Assembly: GCF_013393945.1 (NCBI RefSeq)
Contig: NZ_CP040297.1
Coordinates: 3,938,001-4,002,000 of the forward strand
DNA length: 64,000 nucleotides
Direction: 5' to 3'
DNA from: Nostoc sp. TCL26-01
GTDB taxonomy: Bacteria > Cyanobacteriota > Cyanobacteriia > Cyanobacteriales > Nostocaceae
Shown here: positions 17,757 to 27,468 of the stretch, in pieces
Position numbering within the stretch: the first letter of the stretch is position 1
Layout of the letters: each line of letters starts with the position of its first letter
Notes under the pieces: generated by a model
What the model was told of the DNA's origin: nothing
Seen by the model: only the letters and a program-made list of their open reading frames with translations
The model's database searches: none
Program-made: the position numbers and the translations under genes

Positions 17757-20486
17757 ATGATGCAAGCTGTAATTGCACCAGGAAAACAACAGCCGACAGT
17801 TTGGCACGCCTTAGATATACCAGAAGCGATCGCTAATCTGAAAACCGATGCAGAGATGGGTTTAAATAGCGCCCAAGCAAAACAGTTATTCACAAGTGTG
17901 GGAGCAAACGAACTCACCGCCAGGAAAACTCAGCCTTGGTGGTTAAAGTTTCTGCTGCAATTCAACCAGCCATTGTTAATTATTTTGTTGTTTGCAGGTT
18001 TGGTGAAAGCGTTGAGTGGTAGCTTGGTGAATGCTGGGGTAATTTGGGGTGTGACTACCACCAATGCCATAATCGGATTTATCCAAGAATCAAAAGCCGA
18101 AAGTGCGATCGCTGCCTTAGCCCAAGCCATCACCACAGAGGCTACTATTATTCGGGATGGGCAAAAAATCCGCGTCCCCTCACGAGAATTAGTCCCTGGG
18201 GATGTGGTGCTGCTGACTTCTGGCGATAAAGTACCCGCAGACTTACGCTTAATTCAAGTGCGGAACCTGCAAATTGATGAATCTGCCTTGACTGGTGAAT
18301 CTGTCGCCATAGAAAAAGATCCCCAAGTTTTACAGCCAGATACAGGATTAGCAGAACGCAAAAACATGGCTTATGCGGGGGGTTTTGTCACCTTCGGACA
18401 AGGGACTGGGATTGTCGTCGCTACAGGAAATCATACCGAAACAGGACGAATTTCTCAGTTAATGGAGCAACATACAGATATTTCTACTCCTTTAACCCGA
18501 AAATTTAATAAATTTAGTCAAAATTGGCTATACATGGTGTTGGGATTAGCAACCCTGTGTTTTGCTGTCGGTTTAAGCTCTAGAGGTTTTCAAGAAGCCT
18601 TAGAAGCAGCAGTCACGTTAACGGTTAGTGCTATTCCCGAAGGTTTACCAGCCGTTGTGACTGTGACTTTAGCGATTGGTGTTTCCCGCATGGCAAGGCG
18701 TAACGCCATTATTCGCAAATTACCGGCAGTGGAAACCTTGGGTAGTGCGACTGTGATTTGTTCTGATAAAACCGGAACTTTGACAGAAAACCAGATGACA
18801 GTACAAGCAATCTACGCCGGAGGACATCAATATACAGTTAGTGGTGTAGGTTACGCGCCCGATGGAGAAATTTTAATAGATGATCAACCAATTGATTTAA
18901 ACAGCGCTCAAGGTTTGCAGGAATGTCTCGTTGCTGGCTTGCTGTGTAACGATTCTCATTTAGAAACAAAGAATGGTAGATGGGTGGTGATGGGAGATCC
19001 CACCGAAGGGGCGTTAATTACATCAGCGAATAAAGCAGGTTTGAGTCAGCCTACTTTAGCAAGAGAAATGCCGAGAGTTGATAGTATTCCCTTTGAGTCT
19101 GACTATCAATATATGGCAACCCTGCATACCACACCAGTCGGTAAGACTATCTATGTTAAAGGTTCAGTAGAATCAATTCTTCAGCGCTGTCACCAGATAT
19201 TAGATAGTGATGGAAAATCCCAACTGGGCGAAGCGTGGCGCACAACCATTGAACGAGAAGTGAATATCATGGCGCGCCAAGGCTTGCGGGTATTGGCGTT
19301 GGCGAAAAAGTCAGTCAGCGATCGCCAAAATGGTATAGATCATGCAGATATAGCTGATGGGTTAATTTTCTTAGGATTGCAGGGCATGATCGATCCGCCG
19401 CGTGAGAGTGCGATTAAAGCCGTACAAGCTTGTCAATCAGCCGGAATTCAGGTGAAGATGATCACAGGCGATCATGCGATCACAGCTCAGGCGATCGCTC
19501 GTCGTATGGGTATCAATAAAAATGGTTCAGTTCTCGCTTTCACTGGTGCAGAACTAGCCAAAATGGATCAAACAGAACTAGCCCAAGTTGCTGAAGAAGG
19601 AGTAGTTTTTGCCCGTGTTGCACCAGAACAAAAGCTGCGTCTAGTCGAAGCCTTGCAATCCAAAGGTGAAGTAGTCGCCATGACAGGGGATGGTGTCAAC
19701 GATGCACCCGCCTTAAAACAAGCAGACATAGGGATTGCTATGGGTGGCGCGGGTACAGAAGTCGCCAAAGAAGCATCAGATATGTTGCTAACTGATGATA
19801 ACTTTGCTTCCATTGAAGCAGCAATTGAGGAAGGACGAGCAGTTTATAAAAACCTGTTGAAAGCAATTTGCTTTATTCTCCCTGTTAATGGTGGGGAGTC
19901 AATGACAATTTTAATTAGTACATTATTTGCCAGAGATTTACCGATTTTATCCCTACAAGTCCTCTGGTTAAATATGCTAAATTCCATCACTATGACCGTG
20001 CCTTTAGCCTTTGAGCCGAAAGCACAAAACGTCATGCAGCAAGCGCCCCGTCATCCCAATGAACCCTTACTATCAGGCAGTCGCATCAAACGGATCTTAG
20101 CAATTTCATTATTTAACTGGATTGTCATCTTTGGTGTTTTTGAATATATCCGCCAAACAACAGGTAACATTGATTTAGCCAGAACAATGGCGATTAACTC
20201 CCTCATTGCTGGACGGATATTTTATCTCTTGAGTATTAGTCAATTAATTCCCAATTTAATCGCCAAAATGGACGGCACAATTAAAGAGAATGTTGATATT
20301 CCCGCCATCGCATTTGGCATTATCGGTGCGATCGTTTTACAAATTATCTTTGCCCATGTGCCATTAATTAATGACGTGTTTGAGACAGCACCTTTGAGTT
20401 TACAGCAGTGGTTGTTTTGTTTAGGGGTAGGTTCACCAATGATTGTATGGGCTACAATTGTGAATCGTTTTGATCCACCAAATTAA
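17757..20486 (+). CDS. P-type cation-transporting ATPase (P2A, Ca2+-type)
   Basis: A membrane pump that moves cations, likely Ca2+, at the cost of ATP. I use the ATG at 17757 (MMQAVIAPGK); an upstream TTG would add a spurious hydrophobic tail. The actuator TGES motif (ESALTGESVA), the phosphorylation site DKTGTLT (Asp337), the hinge TGDGVNDAPALKQADIG and the P2-type PEGLPAVVT membrane motif are all present. The length of about 909 residues is normal. An N-terminal cation-ATPase domain precedes the first helices. It resembles cyanobacterial PacL-like pumps, but ion specificity is inferred. Confidence 0.9.
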   Translation: MMQAVIAPGKQQPTVWHALDIPEAIANLKTDAEMGLNSAQAKQLFTSVGANELTARKTQPWWLKFLLQFNQPLLIILLFAGLVKALSGSLVNAGVIWGVTTTNAIIGFIQESKAESAIAALAQAITTEATIIRDGQKIRVPSRELVPGDVVLLTSGDKVPADLRLIQVRNLQIDESALTGESVAIEKDPQVLQPDTGLAERKNMAYAGGFVTFGQGTGIVVATGNHTETGRISQLMEQHTDISTPLTRKFNKFSQNWLYMVLGLATLCFAVGLSSRGFQEALEAAVTLTVSAIPEGLPAVVTVTLAIGVSRMARRNAIIRKLPAVETLGSATVICSDKTGTLTENQMTVQAIYAGGHQYTVSGVGYAPDGEILIDDQPIDLNSAQGLQECLVAGLLCNDSHLETKNGRWVVMGDPTEGALITSANKAGLSQPTLAREMPRVDSIPFESDYQYMATLHTTPVGKTIYVKGSVESILQRCHQILDSDGKSQLGEAWRTTIEREVNIMARQGLRVLALAKKSVSDRQNGIDHADIADGLIFLGLQGMIDPPRESAIKAVQACQSAGIQVKMITGDHAITAQAIARRMGINKNGSVLAFTGAELAKMDQTELAQVAEEGVVFARVAPEQKLRLVEALQSKGEVVAMTGDGVNDAPALKQADIGIAMGGAGTEVAKEASDMLLTDDNFASIEAAIEEGRAVYKNLLKAICFILPVNGGESMTILISTLFARDLPILSLQVLWLNMLNSITMTVPLAFEPKAQNVMQQAPRHPNEPLLSGSRIKRILAISLFNWIVIFGVFEYIRQTTGNIDLARTMAINSLIAGRIFYLLSISQLIPNLIAKMDGTIKENVDIPAIAFGIIGAIVLQIIFAHVPLINDVFETAPLSLQQWLFCLGVGSPMIVWATIVNRFDPPN

Positions 20487-20663
20487 TCTAGCGAAGCGAT
20501 CGCTAAAGTCAAACTTATAAATAAAAATGTAGATGCAAAAATCACTGCTATTCTACAAGCTGTAGGTTTGCAAAATTATGCCCAATACTACCCAGATAAC
20601 CTGTCTAGGGGACAAAAGCAACGGATAGCGATCGCTCGCACTTTTAATATCAGCACCAACTAA
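20487..20663 (+). pseudogene. remnant of an ABC transporter ATPase
   Basis: Directly after the P-type ATPase stop, the same frame encodes about 58 residues without a start codon, including NLSRGQKQRIAIAR, the ABC signature (LSGGQ-like) with its following helix. Walker A, Walker B and the H-loop are missing. It is a leftover internal fragment of an ABC ATPase. Confidence 0.75.
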
Positions 20664-20682
20664 TAAATAAATCTTTTAAAAA

Positions 20683-21153
20683 TCATTTTCTGGCATTTTT
20701 TAATATCATTAAAACTTCCACATTGCTGGCAAAATCTATGGCTTTAAAGTCATCCAAATTTCTTAAATCTAAATTAGGCTTATATTGTAGTAATAATTTA
20801 ACAACCTCCATTTTACCTGCTGATGCTGCATACATTAATACAGTTGCACCATTATCATTTTGGTTATTGATATTAATGCCAGAGCCTAGCAACAAATTGA
20901 TTAAATCATAGCGATCGCCAAAACAAGCAAACCAGAGAGCATTATTATTATCATTGTTCTTCGCATTGACATCTGCACCCAAATCAATGAGTTCTTGCAC
21001 AACCGGATAAACACCTTCTCGTGTGGCTTTGATTAAAGCCGTATCACCATTTTCTCCTCTTTGATTTAAATTCTCAGGATCATAGCCTCTAGTAATTAAC
21101 CATTTACTAGTTGCTGTACTCATATTTTGCTGACTCTGTAAGTTCATAATCAA
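20683..21153 (-). CDS. ankyrin-repeat protein
   Basis: 156 residues with about four ankyrin repeats (ENGDTALIKATREG, NNALWFACFGDR, NGATVLMYAASAG and a final partial one). Ankyrin repeats bind other proteins. No other domain or signal is present. There is no operon partner on this strand nearby. Confidence 0.85.
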   Translation of the reverse strand: MIMNLQSQQNMSTATSKWLITRGYDPENLNQRGENGDTALIKATREGVYPVVQELIDLGADVNAKNNDNNNALWFACFGDRYDLINLLLGSGININNQNDNGATVLMYAASAGKMEVVKLLLQYKPNLDLRNLDDFKAIDFASNVEVLMILKNARK

Positions 21154-21277
21154 TTATTGTTTCTAAACAAATTTTCCTCATCATCCCTAAGTAGAGTAAA
21201 TGGTGAGCAATGCCCACCATTTCTCAACACAATTCCCGAATTTCTCACGACATTTATCAAACCGAAGTCCAAAGACT

Positions 21278-21339
21278 GTAGGGGCGGGTTCACAAATATG
21301 CTTCAATCATTCACGAATATCTCGTTAACCCGCCCCTAT
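21278..21339. repeat. palindromic GGGGCGGGTT repeat, full copy
   Basis: Inverted ends GTAGGGGCGGGTT and AACCCGCCCCTAT, oriented opposite to the copy at 11031. The flanks (TTTGTGAGAAATGCAGG) are also shared, so the repeat unit is somewhat longer than the palindrome. It ends about 20 bp from the CBS gene and could terminate it. Confidence 0.8.
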
Positions 21340-21361
21340 CGTTTTGTGAGAAATGCAGGTA

Positions 21362-21958
21362 TTAACCTGCGGTAACAAGTTGTGGTTGTTCAGAAAATAG
21401 CTCTCGTGAAGTTTTTTCTGGTTTTGGTAAACCATAAAAACAAGCTTCAGCTTCAATCTCGTCTACGAAATCCCAAGCTTCAATCGCTCTTTTAGAATCT
21501 GAACCATAGTTAGCAGCAATTCCCCGTGCATCTGAGATCGCCTTGTGTAATTCTTTGCGCAAAAATACTAGTTTTGGTTTAGCAATAAAATCACTCTTGC
21601 CAACAATATCGCTCACAGAAATTATGCCCAGTAATTCACCCCTAATTACAGGTACACACCACACATTTGTGTTTTCTAATAACCGGGCTACATATTCTAC
21701 ATCGAGATCAGGATCGACAACGATGCAAGGTTTACTCATAATTTCATAAACATGAAGTCTCTGAGGATCTTTACCATAAGCAACAACCTTGCCTGCAATA
21801 TCAGCCACAGTCACAATACCATAAGCATCCCCACTGTGACGAGGTTCAACAATCAAAGCACGCAGTCCTTTCAGCCTTAATAATCTCACTGCTTCTGCTA
21901 CTGTGGCAGAACCACGAATAGTAGTTACATCTTGAGTCATAATTTGTTTGGCTTTCAT
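21362..21958 (-). CDS. CBS-domain pair protein
   Basis: 198 residues. Two CBS domains (about residues 1-60 and 68-125) have the usual MTQDVTTIRGSATVAEAVRLL-type opening and IISVSDIVG ending; such pairs bind adenosyl ligands and regulate partners. A C-terminal helical tail (ELHKAISDARGIAANYGSD) is typical of cyanobacterial CBS proteins near nif or heterocyst genes. The target is unknown. Confidence 0.85.
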   Translation of the reverse strand: MKAKQIMTQDVTTIRGSATVAEAVRLLRLKGLRALIVEPRHSGDAYGIVTVADIAGKVVAYGKDPQRLHVYEIMSKPCIVVDPDLDVEYVARLLENTNVWCVPVIRGELLGIISVSDIVGKSDFIAKPKLVFLRKELHKAISDARGIAANYGSDSKRAIEAWDFVDEIEAEACFYGLPKPEKTSRELFSEQPQLVTAG

Positions 21959-22658
21959 AATTACTGCTCCTTATTTTTGCAAGTAAGGGAATGATTTCTA
22001 AACTGCTGCAATTTTCCCAAACTGCATTTGCACAGCCTACACTCAAATAGAAATTTGGTGTGGAAAAACGCTTAAGGTAGTGAGAGACATACTTATTAAT
22101 CTGGTTGTTCGGTGGAAATATTTACGCAGTGTTCCCAGAATATTGTGCTGACGGTAATCATTGTCTACTCAATTTTTTAGTTGCACCAGTATTAAGGGAA
22201 GAATGTCTGAGAGAACCTCATAATCGCTTTTGATTGAGTTTAGGTTCACTGCTAACAATTTAGCTTACTTATATAGTATCACTCTGATCAGCCAGGATTA
22301 TTAATGTTTATCAAGATCCGCGTATACATTGATTAAATACGCTTAAAAATTACTAAAACAGCAGTCATTTTGAGGGTTATCTTGTATGATGTCAGATTTT
22401 TTTATCCAGCGATTGAGGTTTTAATCAAATATCATTTATCTATCACGTTGTCTATAAAATAAATATATAGGAATTCGACTTGATTATGGAAATTATCTGC
22501 GTAGGTAGGGAATAGGAAAAGAGGGGACAGAGGTGTACTGATTTTTTTTGATTGTTTAATTTATATCCAACAAAATTATTAAGAGAATCTAAAAATACCA
22601 ATTAGCTATTCAAAATGTTGGTATTGTAACTGATGTAAACATCCAGGGTCATAAAAAT
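21959..22658. other. 700-bp intergenic region upstream of mop
   Basis: AT-rich, with stops in all frames at short intervals. I see no gene, hairpin or tandem repeat. It probably holds the divergent promoters of the CBS gene and mop. Confidence 0.45.
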
Positions 22659-22868
22659 ATGGAAGTTAGCGCTCGCAATTTTTTGAAAACCACAGTGAAA
22701 AAGGTTGTTGCTGGTTCAGTTAACACAGAAGTAACTTTAGAACTAGCACCTGGGGTAGAGATAGTTTCCATTATTACCAAATCATCTGCTGACAAGTTAG
22801 AACTTGCTGAGGGTAAACAAGCTTATGCCTTGATTAAATCCTCGGATGTCATAGTCGCCATTGATTAA
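22659..22868 (+). CDS. mop: molybdopterin/molybdate-binding protein Mop (molbindin)
   Basis: 69 residues forming one Mop domain (PF03459): starts MEVSARNFLKTTV, then GSVNTEVTLEL and ALIKSSDVIVAI. Molbindins bind molybdate oxyanions as oligomers and buffer Mo. The position near nif genes fits Mo supply to FeMo cofactor synthesis. The family is certain; a nitrogenase-specific role is inferred. Confidence 0.9.
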   Translation: MEVSARNFLKTTVKKVVAGSVNTEVTLELAPGVEIVSIITKSSADKLELAEGKQAYALIKSSDVIVAID

Positions 22869-23072
22869 ATGTAGTTTTCAGCACCCATCAGCAGTACCGA
22901 CGATAAAGCAATCAAATTCAGCAACACCTCTGTCTACTAACTTATCTGCACCTGTTAGTAAGTCACTACCTCTTTGGTGTCAGCACTTTGATATAATTCA
23001 TTCTTTAATTGAGCGATCGCTAAAAACTTAAATCATGAAGAAACTGGTTTTGCTGTCTAAAAATTAAGTTAT

Positions 23073-24008
23073 TCACTCAATTTTTGAGTAAAAATCAGTA
23101 TAAAATCCTAAATGATTAGCAACTGGGCGAGAACGCATTGGTATCTTAGTATGGATTGGTGCATTTAAAACTTTTGGCTTACCTTGATTTTCTGGATTTG
23201 CAACTACTAAGGTGGTAGAACCTCCGCCATCAAGATTTATGGCTGAATAGACTCCTAATTTTGTCAAAAATTGTGTTAATTCAGTTTTAGTCATGCCTTC
23301 ACTATATAGTGGTTGCTTGCCATCCACTAAAATTAACCATAATTTTTTCCCTAGTTTGTCGGTAGCTACCACAACTCTGGGATATGGTTTTTCGTTGTAG
23401 AAATTTGCCGGATTTTTGGGTTTATTCTGAAAAATTAATATGTCATCTCCGGCTATTCCTTGAGTAGTATTTTTTGGACACTCTTCACCACCGGGAATTT
23501 GAGCTTGACTCTTGTTAGTAAAGCATAAAACATACCAGTTTGATTTTTTACGGGCATAGATTTTACCATTAGCAATAGTTTGTCCTACTGTGTTGGTTTT
23601 ATCTCCGCTATGAGGATAATAACTCCAAGGTGTCACTTCACTAAAAGGATAAAAATAACTGCCATTAATTGCCAGTTGAACTGGAAATTCTTGGACAAAT
23701 TCTACTGTGGTTCTAGCTTTAGTTTCATGATCAATGGTATTGTTGATTGAATTTTCAATACTGGGAGTTACTACTGGTTTAATTTTTGGTGTCGTTAAAT
23801 CAATGGTAACAGTATGAATCACTACTGGACGGGGATTTGATTCTATCAGACGTTGATAAACAATCCCAGGAAATAATTTTTGTTTTGTTTCGCTGCGGTG
23901 TGGACGAATAAAATGACTCCAACCATACATTAATATGGGTAAAGATAAAAAAATAGTGCTGATAATCCAGTAATAGTTAGTTTTTTTAGGAAAAAATAGC
24001 CATTTCAT
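23073..24008 (-). CDS. phosphodiester glycosidase family protein (NAGPA-like)
   Basis: 311 residues with an N-terminal membrane anchor (about residues 10-30), so the domain faces the periplasm. The motif INLDGGGSTTLVV and the earlier QLAINGSYF are hallmarks of the NAGPA/DUF2233 fold (PF09992), which cleaves or binds phosphodiester-linked sugars. It is divergent from the pentapeptide gene with a 50-bp shared upstream region. Confidence 0.88.
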   Translation of the reverse strand: MKWLFFPKKTNYYWIISTIFLSLPILMYGWSHFIRPHRSETKQKLFPGIVYQRLIESNPRPVVIHTVTIDLTTPKIKPVVTPSIENSINNTIDHETKARTTVEFVQEFPVQLAINGSYFYPFSEVTPWSYYPHSGDKTNTVGQTIANGKIYARKKSNWYVLCFTNKSQAQIPGGEECPKNTTQGIAGDDILIFQNKPKNPANFYNEKPYPRVVVATDKLGKKLWLILVDGKQPLYSEGMTKTELTQFLTKLGVYSAINLDGGGSTTLVVANPENQGKPKVLNAPIHTKIPMRSRPVANHLGFYTDFYSKIE

Positions 24009-24058
24009 TACTAAATTTGTTAATTTAAAGGTAAATTATTTTACCTGAAAATTTGCAA

Positions 24059-24880
24059 ATGAATAGCGATCGCCTGAATTTCTGTAATCAAAATTTGCAA
24101 AATCGCTCATTTACCGGACTCCAACTTAATGACGCAAATTTTAGTGGTGCTGATTTACGAGGATGTGATTTTCGTCATGCACAATTACAAAGAGTTAATT
24201 TTGTGAAAGCTAAATTTGGTCAATCACCCAGAGTTTTTATCAGTTTGTTAATCACTGCATTGATAGTTGGATTGATAGTTTTTACAGCAATTAGTGAAAT
24301 GGGATTTGGTGTACTAGGCAATACTCCAGAACTACCCGCATGGAACTACACTCAAGCTTTAGTTATTAGCTTGCTAATTTCTGGAATCAGTGCAAGTTTC
24401 AGGAGAGTTTTTCCAGCGCAGCCAATTTTAGAAAAGATCATCACAATTTTATCAGGAATAGCCTCAGCCGCATTAATGGGTTTTTATTATGGTGGGATTT
24501 TTTATAATAAGAATCCCCAGGCTGCTGTAATTTCAGCATTGATTGCATCTATGATCACAGCAATTTTATGTTTGACTTTTCAGAATGGTTGGATACGGGT
24601 AATTATTGCAGTTGCAGGTTTTATATGTAATTATAGTTTAGCTTTTTTAATTAGTAGTGTAGCTTTTGCATATCTCAGTATCCAACATTATATTATCGGT
24701 GGTTTTTGGGGGATATTGACTTTGATTTTACTGGCTTTGACAATGCGATCGCTAAAATTAGTGATTCAAGAAATCACGAAAACTGGTATTACCAATTTTA
24801 GAGGTGCAAATTTAGAGGATGCTAAATTCGACGCAGAGTTTAAGTTAAATAAAGTTTATTTCACAGGTGTAATATTATGA
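24059..24880 (+). CDS. pentapeptide-repeat membrane protein
   Basis: Start set at the ATG at 24059 (MNSDRLNF). The first 50 residues are pentapeptide repeats (SFTGLQLNDANFSGADLRGCDF), then come about five or six hydrophobic helices (residues 60-230) and a second, short pentapeptide stretch (TNFRGANLEDAKF). The last segment looks cut short. Pentapeptide repeats form a right-handed beta helix; the role here is unknown. Confidence 0.75.
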   Translation: MNSDRLNFCNQNLQNRSFTGLQLNDANFSGADLRGCDFRHAQLQRVNFVKAKFGQSPRVFISLLITALIVGLIVFTAISEMGFGVLGNTPELPAWNYTQALVISLLISGISASFRRVFPAQPILEKIITILSGIASAALMGFYYGGIFYNKNPQAAVISALIASMITAILCLTFQNGWIRVIIAVAGFICNYSLAFLISSVAFAYLSIQHYIIGGFWGILTLILLALTMRSLKLVIQEITKTGITNFRGANLEDAKFDAEFKLNKVYFTGVIL

Positions 24881-24902
24881 AAGACACCTTAAGAAAAATT
24901 AT

Positions 24903-25148
24903 TTAAATTATCCGCACATAAATAGCCCGTGCCAATTCTTTATCTATTTCTAATAAAATACTACCCACTTTAACAATTAAAGTAGGGAAATGCTGTTCTA
25001 CAGTGATAGTCGTGCCTGTTGTTAAACCTAGTGATGAGAATTTTTTGATAATAGTTTTATCTTGAATCTTACAGAACTTGACTATACCGCGATCGCCTGT
25101 TTTTAGCAAATCCAATGAGCTACCAGTTACGCTAAAAGGAGTAAACAT
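24903..25148 (-). CDS. feoA: FeoA-domain protein
   Basis: 81 residues from the ATG at 25148 (MFTPFSVTGSSLDLL). The small SH3-like FeoA fold is recognised by LKTGDRGIVKFCK, LGLTTGTTITVEQ and IDKELARAIYV. FeoA assists FeoB in ferrous iron uptake or acts as a metal-responsive regulator. No feoB is adjacent. It follows fdxH on the same strand after about 105 bp, so iron supply to nitrogenase is a reasonable link. Confidence 0.8.
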   Translation of the reverse strand: MFTPFSVTGSSLDLLKTGDRGIVKFCKIQDKTIIKKFSSLGLTTGTTITVEQHFPTLIVKVGSILLEIDKELARAIYVRII

Positions 25149-25254
25149 TAATAGTATCTCAAATGAGGATAAAAAATCAGGATGAAGAATGTCATTCATC
25201 CTGACATAAACTATGCTGACAAAAGCTGTGATTAGTAGCGACTACAGCAATTGA

Positions 25255-25554
25255 TTAAGCAAGATATGGTTCTTGATGTGTCTTAATTGTGCAGTTGGAA
25301 CGAGGGTAGGTAACACAAAGTAGAGCAAATCCTTTACCCATTTGCTCATCATCTAAGAAAATTTGATCAGATTGATCAACTTCGCCTTCTACAACCTTAC
25401 CTACACAGCTAGAACAAGAACCAGAATGACAAGAGAAAGGTAATTCGATACCATGTTCTTCAGCCCCTTCCAAAATTGTTGTCTCTTCGTCGATCTCAAT
25501 TGTGGTATCGAGGTCTTCTTTTTTGTTAATCAATCTAACTTGATAGCTAGCCAT
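25255..25554 (-). CDS. fdxH: heterocyst [2Fe-2S] ferredoxin FdxH
   Basis: 99 residues, plant-type ferredoxin. Cluster ligands Cys42, Cys47, Cys50 and Cys80 are in place (FSCHSGSCSSC and FALLCVTYP). The start MASYQVRLINKKEDLDTT and the position at the 3' end of the nif cluster identify FdxH, the electron donor to nitrogenase reductase in heterocysts, rather than vegetative PetF. Confidence 0.95.
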   Translation of the reverse strand: MASYQVRLINKKEDLDTTIEIDEETTILEGAEEHGIELPFSCHSGSCSSCVGKVVEGEVDQSDQIFLDDEQMGKGFALLCVTYPRSNCTIKTHQEPYLA

Positions 25555-25697
25555 TTTCCGATTCTCCTCAGATTTATAGGATTAAATTGGCTTTCTCGAA
25601 GTTTTGAATTCTCCCTGAATTCTTCGAGAAATGATGCGGATTTAGACACTGCATTTGATGGGGAGCAAGTGTCCGTTGCGTTTACAGGAAGCCTTTA

Positions 25698-25862
25698 GTA
25701 ATTCGTAATTCGTAATTGAAGAAATAATTTTTTAGTAGTCTATTCAGGACTAATTGACGAATAGATGTTTTATAGAGACAGCGATTTATTGCGTCTTCTT
25801 AAGCATCAAAATTTGTTTAGTAGACTACTAGTATTAGGAAAATAATTACGAATTACGAATTA
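25698..25862. repeat. long inverted repeat between hesB and fdxH
   Basis: Heptamer-based arms GTAATTCGTAATTCGTAATT (25698-25717) and its near complement (25843-25862) enclose 125 bp that also contains smaller inverse matches. In the nif transcript this would form a long stem, possibly stabilising or ending RNA before fdxH. Confidence 0.65.
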
Positions 25863-25863
25863 T

Positions 25864-26235
25864 TTAACTGCAAGGTACACCTTCGGGTGAACAGTCACCT
25901 GCTTGGAAAGATTTTCCACAACCGCAGGTACTAGTGGCGTTGGGGTTAGTGAATTTAAAACCACTTTCTACTACCCCTTCGACAAAATCGATGACAATTC
26001 CTTCTAAAAGAGGTGCGCTTTTAGCATCGACGTAAACTAACACCTTACCTTGAGGAATTACTAAATCATCTGGCTGCGGTTTGCTGGTGATATCCATTGC
26101 ATATTCGTAGCCATTACAACCACCATCTTTGACAGAGACGCGGATACCTTTTTTTGTCTCTTCTGTGTCAGTTGCGGAACCTTGTAAGAATGCTCGCAGA
26201 CGAAATTCTGCTTTTTCTGTTAAAGTGACAGTCAT
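25864..26235 (-). CDS. hesB: HesB/IscA-type iron-sulfur carrier
   Basis: 123 residues. The A-type carrier cysteines are Cys40 (KDGGCNGYEY) and Cys104/Cys106 (STCGCGKSF); an extra cysteine-containing tail follows (QAGDCSPEGVPCS). HesB of the nif region helps assemble or deliver iron-sulfur clusters to nitrogenase proteins. It follows hesA on the same strand. Confidence 0.93.
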   Translation of the reverse strand: MTVTLTEKAEFRLRAFLQGSATDTEETKKGIRVSVKDGGCNGYEYAMDITSKPQPDDLVIPQGKVLVYVDAKSAPLLEGIVIDFVEGVVESGFKFTNPNATSTCGCGKSFQAGDCSPEGVPCS

Positions 26236-26256
26236 TAAAATCTCCTATTTAGTGCT

Positions 26257-26335
26257 GAGTGATGAGTGATGAGTGATGAGTGATGAGTGCTAACTAATTA
26301 CTAATGACCATTGACCATTGACCATTGACTAATGA
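26257..26335. repeat. heptamer short tandem repeats between hesA and hesB
   Basis: GAGTGAT is repeated about four times (from 26257) and CCATTGA-type heptamers about three times (26303-26335). These short tandemly repeated sequences are typical of heterocystous cyanobacteria. Confidence 0.85.
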
Positions 26336-27139
26336 CTAACCATGTGTGCAATTACTACTGGGTTCCATAGAATTAGGCTGGTTGTATCGCCAGGGTGCAT
26401 TATTGCCGCATACTGGACAAGAGCGATCGCGGTATGAACGACGTTTAGCAAATTCCATCCGATTCATGTCTATTGTCAGCAATTGTGAAAGTAGAGGCTG
26501 ACTAAAGCCAGTGATTAACTTAATCGCTTCCAAGGCTGTCAAACAAGCCAGGGTTCCAGAGACAGCACCGAGAACAGAAAAACCACGACGATCCCATTCC
26601 GGCTTTTCGGGAAACAGACAAGATAAGCAAGGAGTCACACCAGGAATAATCGTTGTTAGATAAGCTTCCATCCCATCCATCGCCGCCTCCACCATTGGCT
26701 TCCGCCAGCGCACACAAGCCTCATTCAGCAAATTACGTTCTGTAAAATTGTGGGCGCAGTCTAGCGCCATATCAGCAGATTGCACTAGTGAATCTACGTT
26801 TTCTGGGGTAATGTAATCGTGGACTGCTTCTATTTGGATATCAGGATTGATAGCCTGTAGGGTTTCTTTCGCTTTAAATACCCTTGGTTTACCTACCCAA
26901 TCATCACTCATGAGAATCTGACGATTCATATCATCAAGTCGCAAATCACCACCCCGGACTAGGATTAGTCGCCCAACGCCTGCTACTGCTAAGTAAAGCG
27001 CCGCCGTACCACCTAATCCCCCCACTCCTGTCACTAAAACCGTTGCTGACTTTAGGCGCTTTTGAGCTGCTTCGCCAAAATTAGGAAGCATCATTTGGCG
27101 ACTATAACGTTCTAACTCGGTAGGCGTTAGGTCTATCAC
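26336..27139 (-). CDS. hesA: HesA, ThiF/MoeB-type adenylyltransferase
   Basis: 267 residues of the E1-like family: nucleotide loop TGVGGLGGTAALYLA, and the two zinc-binding CxxC pairs CLSC and CPVC. HesA is found beside hesB in nif clusters; a role in Mo or sulfur handling for nitrogenase is proposed but not settled. It starts 12 bp after nifW. Confidence 0.92.
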   Translation of the reverse strand: MIDLTPTELERYSRQMMLPNFGEAAQKRLKSATVLVTGVGGLGGTAALYLAVAGVGRLILVRGGDLRLDDMNRQILMSDDWVGKPRVFKAKETLQAINPDIQIEAVHDYITPENVDSLVQSADMALDCAHNFTERNLLNEACVRWRKPMVEAAMDGMEAYLTTIIPGVTPCLSCLFPEKPEWDRRGFSVLGAVSGTLACLTALEAIKLITGFSQPLLSQLLTIDMNRMEFAKRRSYRDRSCPVCGNNAPWRYNQPNSMEPSSNCTHG

Positions 27140-27150
27140 TTTAATACCTC

Positions 27151-27468
27151 TTAATCAGACGAGAGTTCTGTCAGCGTGATTACATTTTTTGGCTTGTCGT
27201 TAAACACCTTGAACAGCTTTTGTTCTTGGGGTGATGACTCTAGAAAAACCTCATAAGCTTGTTGCAAAGCTAAAGAATATTGAGTTAACTTTTCCTCAAC
27301 ACTTAAATTAGGATAATTCGTATCTATTTCGCTAATTAGTTGAGCGAATTTTTTCAAAATATGCAAACGATTAACATTGACAAGTTTTTGGTCATAAGGT
27401 AGTTCAAAGAATTGAAAATATTCTTCTGCATCTACAATTTTCTTGAAGTCTTCGATAGTCTTAGTCAT
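27151..27468 (-). CDS. nifW: nitrogenase-stabilising protein NifW
   Basis: 105 residues, beginning MTKTIEDFKKIVDAEEYFQF, with the conserved LPYD near residue 23. NifW protects or helps mature the MoFe protein. Its ATG overlaps the TGA of the upstream DUF683 gene (ATGA), indicating translational coupling. Confidence 0.93.
   Translation of the reverse strand: MTKTIEDFKKIVDAEEYFQFFELPYDQKLVNVNRLHILKKFAQLISEIDTNYPNLSVEEKLTQYSLALQQAYEVFLESSPQEQKLFKVFNDKPKNVITLTELSSD

Noticed and set aside
22869..23072. Minus-strand reading with SDLLTGADKLVDRGVAEF and a stop
   Set aside because: About 30 residues only, no start, an in-frame stop just upstream and no family I can name. It may be a gene remnant but is too weak to list.
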